A stretch of 18,912 bases of DNA, taken from contig DATJTW010000007.1 in the NCBI GenBank assembly GCA_035502995.1, forward strand, positions 1 through 18,912, written 5' to 3'. A program made the position numbers and the translations under genes. This document shows positions 1 to 5,895 of this stretch, in pieces. How positions within the stretch are numbered: position 1 is the first letter of the stretch; each line of letters begins with the position of its first letter. Source of the DNA: CADEED01 sp035502995. Lineage in GTDB: Bacteria; Pseudomonadota; Gammaproteobacteria; Steroidobacterales; Steroidobacteraceae. The notes below the pieces were generated by a model. It ran no database searches, had not been told where the DNA came from, and saw nothing but the letters and a program-made list of their open reading frames with translations.

Positions 1-1
1 C

Positions 2-760
2 GTCGTGAAGAAAGGCACCTTCCAGAAATTCATCGCCGAGCATTCGCCCGACGTGCTCTGCCTGCAGGAGACGAAGGCCGAGAAGGGCCAGGCGGAAATC
101 GATCTCAAGGGTTATCACGAGTACTGGAACTCGGCCGAGAAGAAAGGTTATTCCGGCACCGCGATCTTCTCGAAGGAGGAGCCGCTCAAGGTCATCAACG
201 GATTCCCGGACGCGTTCGCGAAGAAATACACGTTCGCCGACGAGTTGAAGCGCGACTCGTGGAACGAGGGCCGCGTGATCGCCGCCGAGTTCGAGAAGTA
301 CTACGCCGTCACCGTCTACACGCCGAATGCGAAGGACGACCTGTCGCGCGTCAAGCTGCGCCACGAGCACTGGGACCCAGCGTTCCTCGCGTACTGCAAG
401 CAACTGGAGAAGAAGAAGCCGGTGATCTTCTGCGGCGATCTGAATGTCGCGCACACCGAGGACGACCTGGCGAACCCGAAGCCGAATCGCGGCAAGAAGG
501 GATTCACGGACGAGGAGCGCGAGGGTTTCACCAACTTCGTGAAGGCCGGATTCGTCGACACGTTCCGCCTGTTCACGCAGGGCAATGGCCACTACTCATG
601 GTGGAGCCACTTTGCGAACTCGCGCGCGCGCAACGTCGGATGGAGGATCGACTACGTGCTCGTGTCGGATTCCATCCGGAAGAAGGTCAAGGAAGCGAAG
701 ATCCACGCCGACGTCCTCGGCTCGGACCACTGCCCGGTCAGCATCCGCATCGACCTGTGA
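2..760 (+). CDS. xth: Exodeoxyribonuclease III (5'-truncated by window edge)
   Basis: Exonuclease III / AP endonuclease of the endonuclease-exonuclease-phosphatase fold, acting in base excision repair by cutting DNA 5' to abasic sites and digesting 3' ends. The open frame runs into the left window edge. Its first readable residues, VVKKGTF, match the family segment that follows MK.ISWNVNGIRA, so roughly 15 N-terminal residues are missing and the GTG at position 5 is not the true start. Numbering from that GTG, visible motifs are LQETKA (metal-binding Glu22), GDLNVAH (Asp145, Asn147), GWRIDY (212-217) and the terminal SDHCPV (Asp241-His242 catalytic pair). The style (YTPNAKDDLSRVKLR) is closer to the ExoA-type branch than to E. 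coli XthA. The gene ends 17 nt before the promoter of the next operon, with no terminator hairpin seen. Family assignment is firm; the exact symbol is less so. Confidence 0.95.
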   Translation, partial: VVKKGTFQKFIAEHSPDVLCLQETKAEKGQAEIDLKGYHEYWNSAEKKGYSGTAIFSKEEPLKVINGFPDAFAKKYTFADELKRDSWNEGRVIAAEFEKYYAVTVYTPNAKDDLSRVKLRHEHWDPAFLAYCKQLEKKKPVIFCGDLNVAHTEDDLANPKPNRGKKGFTDEEREGFTNFVKAGFVDTFRLFTQGNGHYSWWSHFANSRARNVGWRIDYVLVSDSIRKKVKEAKIHADVLGSDHCPVSIRIDL

Positions 761-777
761 CGCCCTGCTTTCGGCGA

Positions 778-807
778 TTGACTCGCGTCGTGGGCCGCGT
801 CTATATT
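778..807 (+). promoter_or_regulatory. Sigma70-type promoter of the ArsR-SRPBCC-SDR-GST-GST operon
   Basis: TTGACT (778-783) and TATATT (802-807) are separated by 18 nt, a good match to the sigma70 consensus and the best promoter visible in the window. Transcription would be expected to begin about 7 nt after the -10 box, at or beside the ATG at 815, implying an mRNA with essentially no leader. Spacing and hexamers are seen directly; the start site is inferred. Confidence 0.7.
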
Positions 808-823
808 CACCCATATGGGTGAA
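806..823. promoter_or_regulatory. 18-bp perfect palindrome, probable ArsR autoregulatory operator
   Basis: TTCACCCATATGGGTGAA is a perfect inverted repeat. It begins inside the -10 hexamer, spans the predicted transcription start and is centred on the ATG of the repressor gene, so its right half encodes residues M-G-E. ArsR/SmtB dimers typically bind imperfect 12-2-12 or similar palindromes around their own promoters, so an operator role is the natural inference. A bound dimer would block polymerase directly. Confidence 0.65.
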
Positions 824-1174
824 CATGAAAACGCGCGGCTCGACTCGGTGTTCAACGCGCTGTGCGATCCGACGCGCCGCGCGATCCTCGCGCGGCTGAC
901 GGACACCGAGGCGCGCGTCACCGACATCGCCGCGCAGTTCCCGATCTCGCTCAACTCGATCAGCAAACACATCCGCATGTTGGAACGTGCCGGCCTCGTG
1001 CGCCGCTCCGTGGCCGGGCGCGAGCACCTGTTGTCGCTCAACGCCGGGCCGCTGGCCGAGGCGTCGGGCTGGATCGAGCACTACCGGCGCTTCTGGGAAG
1101 GCCGCCTCGCGGCTCTCGAGAAATACGTCCTGAACAAGAAAGCCGCGGCGAAGCCGCCGAGGAAACGCAAATGA
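815..1174 (+). CDS. ArsR-family winged-helix transcriptional repressor
   Basis: Predicted 119-residue DNA-binding regulator, a usual length for the ArsR/SmtB family. An N-terminal helix with the family phrase LCDPTRRAILARL (about 16-28) is followed by the helix-turn-helix at about 36-60, with recognition-helix sequence SLNSISKHIRMLERAGLV, and a wing around 62-75 (RRSVAGREHLLSL). No ELCVCDL-type metal-binding cysteine motif is present; the only Cys is at 17, so it is more like the subgroup that sits next to SRPBCC/AHSA1 genes than an arsenic sensor. The C-terminus is a Lys/Arg-rich tail. The start fits the family N-terminus, but no Shine-Dalgarno precedes it and the promoter puts the transcript start at the ATG. 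It overlaps the next gene by 4 nt (ATGA) and heads a five-gene operon, presumably repressing it. The ligand is unknown. Confidence 0.92.
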   Translation: MGEHENARLDSVFNALCDPTRRAILARLTDTEARVTDIAAQFPISLNSISKHIRMLERAGLVRRSVAGREHLLSLNAGPLAEASGWIEHYRRFWEGRLAALEKYVLNKKAAAKPPRKRK

Positions 1175-1617
1175 ATGCCGCCACCCTGCCCCAGGCCGCC
1201 GTCGTCGTGCGCCGGACCATCGCCGCGCCCGCGGAGATGTTGTTCGACGCGTTCCTCGATCCGATGGCGCTGTCGGAGTGGATGCGGCCCGGCACGATCC
1301 GCAGCACGCTCGCGCGCGTCGACGCCCGCGTCGGCGGCCGCTACGAGATCACCATGCAGGGCGACAACGGCCCGATCCCGCATTCCGGCGAGTACCGCGT
1401 CATCGACCGGCCGAAGCGCCTGGTGTTCACGTGGTTCTCGCCGCACACCGCCGGGGCCGACACGCTGGTCACCGTCGATTTCATCGAGGTGGCGAAGGGC
1501 ACGGAAGTCGTCGTGACGCACGAACTCTTGCCGGAGAGCGCACGCCCCTCGCATTCGAAGGGATGGGAAGGCGGACTCGCCCACCTCGACGAGACCTGCA
1601 CCCGGGGGCGCGCATGA
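1171..1617 (+). CDS. SRPBCC / AHSA1-domain protein
   Basis: A 148-residue START-like (Bet v 1 / AHSA1) fold protein with a hydrophobic ligand cavity; family members bind small hydrophobic molecules, but no reaction can be assigned here. Family hallmarks are an N-terminal strand then IAAPAEMLFDAFLDP (about 17-31) with a following W (LSEWMRPG), the GGRYEITM strand near residues 51-58, the RVIDRPKRLVFTW segment, and a C-terminal helix beginning SKGWEGGLAHL. The last residues (DETCTRGRA) are short and Arg-rich, unlike the usual LLA-type ending, possibly because the reading frame merges into the next start. The start ATG lies in an ATGA overlap with the ArsR stop, and the stop lies in an ATGA overlap with the SDR start, so translation is probably coupled on both sides. 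ArsR-AHSA1 pairs are common in bacteria, which supports the call. Confidence 0.9.
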   Translation: MNAATLPQAAVVVRRTIAAPAEMLFDAFLDPMALSEWMRPGTIRSTLARVDARVGGRYEITMQGDNGPIPHSGEYRVIDRPKRLVFTWFSPHTAGADTLVTVDFIEVAKGTEVVVTHELLPESARPSHSKGWEGGLAHLDETCTRGRA

Positions 1618-2423
1618 GCGACGGTTCGCTGGCCGGCAAGGTCGCGATCGTCTGGGGCGGCGGCGGCGCCATCGGCGGCGCGTGCGCCCGCGCCTTCGCG
1701 CGCGACGGCGCGCAGGTCTTCCTCGCGGGGCGCACGGCCACCAAGCTCGCGCGCGTCGCGCAGGACATCACGGCGGCCGGCGGGCGCGCGGACGTCGCGA
1801 CGCTCGACGTGTTCGACGCAGCCGCGGTGCATGCGCATGCGGATCGAGTCGCCGAGGTCGCGGGCCGCATCGACATCCTGATGAACGCCGTCGGCATTGC
1901 GCACGTGCAGGGCAAATCTTTCGCCGAGACGTCGCTGGCCGAGTTCGAAGCGCCGATCACCGCGAACGCGCGCGCGCAGTTCGTGCCCGCGCAGGCGGCG
2001 GCGAAGCACATGATCGCGCGCCGCGCCGGCGTCATCCTGACGATGACCACGCCGGGCGGACGCATCACCGGCAAGGGTTTCCTCGCGAACGGCGTGTTCT
2101 CCGCCGCCACCGAGGCGTTCTCGCGGCTGCTCGCCGCCGAGCTCGGCGGCTTCGGCATCCGCACCGTCTGCCTGCGGCCCGATGCGATTCCCGACGCGCT
2201 GACACTCTCGCATTCGGGCGAAGTGTTCGCGGGTTTCGCCGACAAGCTCGGCATCTCCATCGACGACATGCTCGCCGAGCACGGCCGCAAATCCACGTTG
2301 TTGGGCCGGCTGCCGACGCTGCGCGAGGTTGCCGACACCGCGGCATTCGTCGCCTCCGATCGCGCCGGCGCCATGACGGGCGGCATCGTCAACCTCACCT
2401 GCGGCTCGATGGCGGACCTGTGA
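1614..2423 (+). CDS. Divergent short-chain dehydrogenase/reductase (SDR) lacking the YxxxK motif
   Basis: A 269-residue Rossmann-fold protein of classical SDR length. The cofactor-binding loop is present in altered form (WGGGGAIGGACARAF, about 14-28, instead of TGxxxGIG), followed by the AGR strand end at 38-40, which suggests an NADP(H)-type Arg, the LDVFD segment near 63, and MNAVGI (the NNAG equivalent) near 84-89. At the active site, alignment on the conserved AAELG helix places Asn159 where the catalytic Tyr should be and Ser163 where the Lys should be; the usual Ser position is Thr146. Both substitutions are clear in the DNA (aac at 2088, tcc at 2100). The C-terminus has the family LxxxxxAGAMTGGIVNLTCG ending. 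It is either a non-canonical reductase or a binding or scaffold protein. It is coupled to its neighbours by ATGA upstream and TGATG downstream. Confidence 0.85.
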   Translation: MSDGSLAGKVAIVWGGGGAIGGACARAFARDGAQVFLAGRTATKLARVAQDITAAGGRADVATLDVFDAAAVHAHADRVAEVAGRIDILMNAVGIAHVQGKSFAETSLAEFEAPITANARAQFVPAQAAAKHMIARRAGVILTMTTPGGRITGKGFLANGVFSAATEAFSRLLAAELGGFGIRTVCLRPDAIPDALTLSHSGEVFAGFADKLGISIDDMLAEHGRKSTLLGRLPTLREVADTAAFVASDRAGAMTGGIVNLTCGSMADL

Positions 2424-3091
2424 TGCCCGACATCGAACTGACCACGCTGCGCTGGGCGCCGCCGGCTTTCCAGGGACAGGTGCGCGACCTGTCCGTGCGC
2501 TGGGCGCTGGAGGAAGCCGGGTTGCCGTACCGGGTGCGACAGGTGTCCGACGAGGAGCGGCGATCGCCGGCGTTCCGCGCGCGCCAGCCCTTCGGCCAGA
2601 TCCCCGTCTATCGCGAGGACGGCATCGAGATCTTCGAGTCGGGCGCCATCGTCCTCTACATCGCCGAGCGTCACGGCCTGTTGCCGCGCGACCCGGCGGC
2701 GCGCGAGCGCGCGAAGGCCTGGATGTTCGCCGCGCTGAACTCGCTCGATCCCGACATCATCGCGCTCGGCGACATCGATCACTTCGCGGCCGACGCCGCC
2801 TGGGCGCGCGAACGCCGCCCGGCGCTCGCGGCCGGCCTGCTCGAGCGCCTGCGATCCGTCGCCGCGCGGCTCGAACACGACCATCTCGTCGGCGAGTTCT
2901 CGGCCGCCGACATCACGCTGACGATGGTGCTGCGCGCGCTGCGCCACACGGACCTCGTCTCGTCCGTCCCGACGCTCGCGGCGTACCGCGATCGTTGCGA
3001 AGCACGTCCCGCCTTCCGCCGCGCGCTCGCTGCCCAGATGGCCGCGTTCGCCTCACCCGACTCCAAACTACCTGCCGGAGACCCGCCATGA
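2423..3091 (+). CDS. Glutathione S-transferase-like protein, first of a tandem pair
   Basis: A 222-residue cytosolic GST-fold protein. The N-terminal thioredoxin-like half contains VRWALEEAGLPY (about 26-37), the cis-proline loop FGQIPVY (about 56-62) and the glutathione gamma-Glu-binding pair ESGAIVLYIAE (about 71-81). The helical C-terminal half includes the AADITLTMVLR N-capping segment and an ARPAFRRALAAQ ending. The beta1-alpha1 loop (RWAPPAFQGQVRDL) has no obvious catalytic Ser, Cys or Tyr. The start is the ATG overlapping the SDR stop by one base (TGATG). The stop overlaps the next gene as ATGA. It is clearly paralogous to the following gene, sharing long blocks such as VRWALEEAGLPY and WMFAALNS. 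A role in conjugating or isomerising the operon's unknown substrate is inferred. Confidence 0.9.
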   Translation: MPDIELTTLRWAPPAFQGQVRDLSVRWALEEAGLPYRVRQVSDEERRSPAFRARQPFGQIPVYREDGIEIFESGAIVLYIAERHGLLPRDPAARERAKAWMFAALNSLDPDIIALGDIDHFAADAAWARERRPALAAGLLERLRSVAARLEHDHLVGEFSAADITLTMVLRALRHTDLVSSVPTLAAYRDRCEARPAFRRALAAQMAAFASPDSKLPAGDPP

Positions 3092-3744
3092 CCCAGATCA
3101 CCCTGACCACGTTCCAGTGGGTGCCGCCCTTCGCCCAAGGATTGGTGCGCGACCTGCGCGTCCGCTGGGCACTCGAAGAAGCCGGCCTGCCGTATCGCGA
3201 GAAGCTGCTGACGCCCGGCGAGCAGAACACGCCCGCCTACCGCGCGCTGCAGCCGTTCGGCCAGGTGCCGGTGTTCGAGCAGGATGGCCTGGTGATGTTC
3301 GAGTCGGGCGCGATCCTGATGCACATCGCCGAGCAATCGCCGGCGCTGCTGCCGGCCGATGCCGCCGGCCGCTCGCGCGTGCGCACGTGGATGTTCGCCG
3401 CGCTGAACTCCGTGGAGCCGCACGTGCAGAACCTGGTCGGCATCGACCTGTTCCATGCCGCCGAGGAGTGGGCGAAGGCGCGCCGGCCGGCCGCGGAGAA
3501 GTTCGCGGTCGCGCGACTCGACGCCGTCGCCGCCGCGCTGGGCGATCGCGAGTACCTGGTGGACTCGTTCACCGTCGCCGACCTCCTGATGACGACGGTG
3601 CTGAGATTCCTGCGGCACTCGACACTCGTCGAGCAGCACCCGGTGCTGGGGCCGTACAAGGCGCGCTGCGAGGCGCGGCCGGCGTTCCAGCGCGCGCTCG
3701 CGGCGCAGATGGCGAACTTCGTGAAATACGCGCCGGCGGCGTGA
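3088..3744 (+). CDS. Glutathione S-transferase-like protein, second of a tandem pair
   Basis: A 218-residue GST-fold protein, tandem paralogue of the gene just upstream. Thioredoxin-like half: VRWALEEAGLPY (about 25-36), cis-Pro loop FGQVPVF (about 55-61) and FESGAILMHIAE (about 69-80). Helical half: WMFAALNSVEPH, then the FTVADLLMTTVLRFLRH N-cap segment and a family-typical ending CEARPAFQRALAAQMANF. As in its partner, the N-terminal loop (QWVPPFAQGLVRDL) shows no canonical Ser/Cys/Tyr nucleophile position. GGAG at about 3077-3080 gives a plausible ribosome site for the ATG, which overlaps the previous stop as ATGA. It is the last gene of the operon and ends 13 nt from the convergent outer-membrane gene, with no clear terminator between. 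Confidence 0.9.
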   Translation: MTQITLTTFQWVPPFAQGLVRDLRVRWALEEAGLPYREKLLTPGEQNTPAYRALQPFGQVPVFEQDGLVMFESGAILMHIAEQSPALLPADAAGRSRVRTWMFAALNSVEPHVQNLVGIDLFHAAEEWAKARRPAAEKFAVARLDAVAAALGDREYLVDSFTVADLLMTTVLRFLRHSTLVEQHPVLGPYKARCEARPAFQRALAAQMANFVKYAPAA

Positions 3745-3757
3745 GCCCCGCGCCGAT

Positions 3758-4588
3758 TCAGAACGGCACGCCGAGGACGATGCGGAACGCGGAGAGATCG
3801 CCCGCCATGCGGTAGCCGAGGCCGAGCCGCGGCGTGTCGAACTTCCAGATCTTCACGCGCGGCCGCGTGGCGATCGTGACGCCGAACTCGATCTGCCCCG
3901 GCTCCTTGCCGGCATCGGCGACCGGCGCGGTCGGCGGATCGAGGATCGCATCGCAGATGGCGTACACGCCGAACTCGAGCTCGTGCCCGCGGATCTTCCA
4001 GCCCGTGCCGCGCGTGAAGTCGAACGCCTGCCGCACGCGCGAGAACTCGTCGTTCGGCGTTTCGTGCCGGTAGCGCACGCCCGCGTAGACGAACTCGGTG
4101 CGGTAGAAGGCGTTCCACGGGCCGGTGTCGAAGCGGCGTTCGAGCCGGAAGCCCACGCCGTACAGCAGGCCGTTGACCTGGCTCGACGCGACGCTGAAAC
4201 CGGCGCGCGCATACGGGATGAAGTGCCAGTCGTTCGCCATGAGGTGATCGAGCTCGAGCCCGGGCACCACGCTGAAGCTGTCGACGCGCGTCGGCGGACC
4301 TTCGGAGATGACGTCGACCGGCGAGAAGTCGAAGAAGCCCGCGGTGACCGGCAACACGAAGCGGACACCGAGCTGGTCCTCGCGCGTCTCGCGCAGGCCC
4401 TTCTCGTACGTGAACCGGTAGATCTGCAGCGACCGGCCGTCGAGGTCGTAGACGCCCGAGCCGAGGTCCGTCGCGAAGACGTAGTTGATGGACTGGCCGA
4501 CGGCCGCGTCTTCCTCCGTGCCGGAAGACTGGGCGAGCGCGTTCGCGCCGGAAAACGACAGCAGCAGTAGAAACGCGAGCCAACGCAT
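3758..4588 (-). CDS. Predicted outer-membrane beta-barrel protein of unknown function
   Basis: A 276-residue protein with a clear Sec signal peptide (MRWLAFLLLLSFSGANALAQ, cleavage probably after ALA at about 18). The mature part is rich in alternating amphipathic strands with aromatic girdle residues, for example LQIYRFTYEKG, GVRFVLPVTAGFFDF, WHFIPYARAGF, YGVGFRLERRF and WNAFYRTEFVYAGVRY, and it ends in Phe (FRIVLGVPF), the usual signal for BAM-dependent barrel assembly. No specific family is recognised. Codons and composition match the neighbours. The ATG is preceded on the minus strand by a stem-loop (4591-4609) and no Shine-Dalgarno. The 3' end faces the GST operon with a 13-nt gap. Outer-membrane localisation is likely; substrate or role cannot be told from the sequence. 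Confidence 0.8.
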   Translation of the reverse strand: MRWLAFLLLLSFSGANALAQSSGTEEDAAVGQSINYVFATDLGSGVYDLDGRSLQIYRFTYEKGLRETREDQLGVRFVLPVTAGFFDFSPVDVISEGPPTRVDSFSVVPGLELDHLMANDWHFIPYARAGFSVASSQVNGLLYGVGFRLERRFDTGPWNAFYRTEFVYAGVRYRHETPNDEFSRVRQAFDFTRGTGWKIRGHELEFGVYAICDAILDPPTAPVADAGKEPGQIEFGVTIATRPRVKIWKFDTPRLGLGYRMAGDLSAFRIVLGVPF

Positions 4589-4590
4589 GG

Positions 4591-4609
4591 AGGCGGCATG
4601 ATACCGCCT
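4591..4609. repeat. Stem-loop directly upstream of the outer-membrane protein gene
   Basis: AGGCGG (4591-4596) and CCGCCT (4604-4609) form a 6-bp stem around a 7-nt loop. On the minus strand the loop contains TATCAT (4603-4598), a 5-of-6 match to the -10 consensus, placed 9 nt from the ATG at 4588. The element could therefore be an operator around a -10 box or an RNA hairpin masking the start codon. No good -35 was found, so this is tentative. Confidence 0.4.
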
Positions 4610-4621
4610 CGCCGCGAACGC

Positions 4622-4720
4622 TCAGCGCTTGACCGCGACCGTGATCTTGTTCGAGAGCAGCACGCCGACGAGGATCCCGGAGAGAACCGCGGCGAACGTG
4701 GCTTGGAGGATGGACTTCAT
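4622..4720 (-). CDS. Possible small single-pass membrane protein (32 aa)
   Basis: A 33-codon frame including its TGA stop translates to a 32-residue peptide with one strongly hydrophobic segment (FAAVLSGILVGVLLS, about residues 9-23), Ser/Gln before it and a basic tail (NKITVAVKR). This is the typical layout of bacterial single-transmembrane small proteins. It fills the otherwise empty gap between the outer-membrane gene and the ATP-grasp gene, on the same strand as both. There is no clear Shine-Dalgarno upstream (the 5' flank reads CTGGCCCC before ATG). Length alone makes a chance frame possible, but random GC-rich frames here are Arg/Ala/Pro-rich, unlike this peptide. No family is recognised. 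Confidence 0.45.
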   Translation of the reverse strand: MKSILQATFAAVLSGILVGVLLSNKITVAVKR

Positions 4721-4789
4721 GGGGCCAGCGTACGTCGCCGGGCACCGCGGGACTGTCCGCCGGCGCTGCGGATCGTTGTGAGGGGGTGC

Positions 4790-5644
4790 CTACTGCGGCG
4801 GGCGCGCTGTCGCCGCCCGGAGCAACGCCTTTGCGAAACGGTCGACGGCGCCGGCATCGTGTTCGAGAACCAGCTGCGGCTCGACGAGTTCGGCTTCCAT
4901 CATCAAGGGTCCGCGCGGCGATGGCAGCAGATCGATGCGGGCGAACGTCGGCTGTATCGGCAGCGCCGCGAGCACTGCGGCCGCGAGCGCCCGCTCGTCG
5001 GGCGTGGCGTGGTGTCGCGGCTTCGACTGCTCGCCCTCGCTGCCATTGAAGGCGGCCTTGGTGAACGCGTAGCGGAACTCGCCATCGATGTATACCAGCG
5101 ATCGCTCGCGCTGATCCTCGACGGCACTTTGATAGGGCTGGAGCAGCGCCTTGCCGGACGAGAGCAGCGCGGCCGCATGCGCGACGCCCTCGCCCCCGAT
5201 GGCGTCGCCGCGGAAGCGACGGGCGCCGTCGGAGTTGGCGCCGACCGTCGGCTTGATCACCACGTCGTCCCAGCCGTGTTCGGCGCAAAGCGCGCGCGTG
5301 TCGACGCGGCCGGTGAGTAGCACGGTCGGGATGACGGCGACGCCGCGGGACAGGAGGTCGAAGAGATAGGTCTTGTCGCTGTTCCAGCGCACTAGGCCGG
5401 CGGGATTGACCAGGCGGGTGCGTCGCGTCACGTGATCCAGCCAGGCAAACCACGCCGTGGGGTCGAGGTGGTAATCCCAGGTCGAGCGGATGACGGTGAC
5501 GTCGCCGAGCGACCAGTCGACGGTGGGGTCGTTCCAAACCGCGAAGCGCACGTCGGCACCCGCAGCGCGAAGGGCCGACGCGAGCAGGAGATCGTCTTCG
5601 ACGCCGTCGGGGTGGGCGGCGTGGGTGGCGATGGTGGTGAGCAT
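4790..5644 (-). CDS. ATP-grasp domain protein, related to the O-ureido-serine cyclo-ligase (DcsG-like) group
   Basis: A 284-residue ATP-grasp enzyme, a class that couples ATP hydrolysis to ligation of a carboxylate with an amine or similar nucleophile through an acyl-phosphate. Visible landmarks are RSTWDY (53-58), WNSDK (87-91), VVIKPTVGANSDG (128-140; ATP-binding Lys and glycine-rich loop), RSLVYIDGEFRYAFTK (181-196) and the metal-binding end RIDLL...MEAELVEPQL (Asp238, Glu250 and following). The RSTWDY and W-N-S-D-K phrases are shared with DcsG-like proteins that are widespread outside cycloserine producers; no cycloserine genes are nearby, so the substrate is unknown. The start is set at the ATG at 5644. 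The open frame continues upstream, but that part is tRNA-Ser read as protein. The gene begins 18 nt after the tRNA 3' end, with no Shine-Dalgarno. Confidence 0.85.
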   Translation of the reverse strand: MLTTIATHAAHPDGVEDDLLLASALRAAGADVRFAVWNDPTVDWSLGDVTVIRSTWDYHLDPTAWFAWLDHVTRRTRLVNPAGLVRWNSDKTYLFDLLSRGVAVIPTVLLTGRVDTRALCAEHGWDDVVIKPTVGANSDGARRFRGDAIGGEGVAHAAALLSSGKALLQPYQSAVEDQRERSLVYIDGEFRYAFTKAAFNGSEGEQSKPRHHATPDERALAAAVLAALPIQPTFARIDLLPSPRGPLMMEAELVEPQLVLEHDAGAVDRFAKALLRAATARPPQ

Positions 5645-5658
5645 GGTGGACGACGCGG

Positions 5659-5752
<94 letters not shown>

Positions 5753-5840
5753 GGTGTGCGGATTGCGGGCGCAACCTACTGCAAAGCCCCTGTCCGGTCC
5801 AGCCACTCGACCCGGACGCGTCAATCGACCGAAAGACCTA

Positions 5841-5876
5841 GGCCCTCCGGGCTACCGGCCCGGAATCGCCGGGCCG
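5841..5876. promoter_or_regulatory. Overlapping alternative hairpins upstream of the response regulator gene
   Basis: Two perfect stems share one arm. CCGGGC (5847-5852) pairs with GCCCGG (5858-5863) around loop TACCG. GGCCCGG (5857-5863) pairs with CCGGGCC (5869-5875) around loop AATCG. The structures exclude each other. The block lies 20-55 nt before the regulator ATG and on the upstream side of tRNA-Ser. It may be a tandem operator or an RNA switch; there is no T-run, so it is not a plain terminator. Confidence 0.4.
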
Positions 5877-5895
5877 CGCGCTAAGATGCCGGCCG

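Noticed and set aside
815..1174. Arsenic or metal-resistance function for the ArsR-family gene
   Set aside because: No metal-binding cysteine motif and no ars genes nearby; the neighbours suggest a small organic ligand instead.
3736..3766. Possible bidirectional terminator between the GST operon and the outer-membrane gene
   Set aside because: The sequence is GC-rich, but no stable stem followed by a T-run could be drawn.
5773..5801. tRNA-Ser promoter (TGGACC, 17 nt, TAGGTT, minus strand)
   Set aside because: Hexamer matches are weak (4/6 and 3/6), so it is mentioned with the tRNA but not listed as its own feature.
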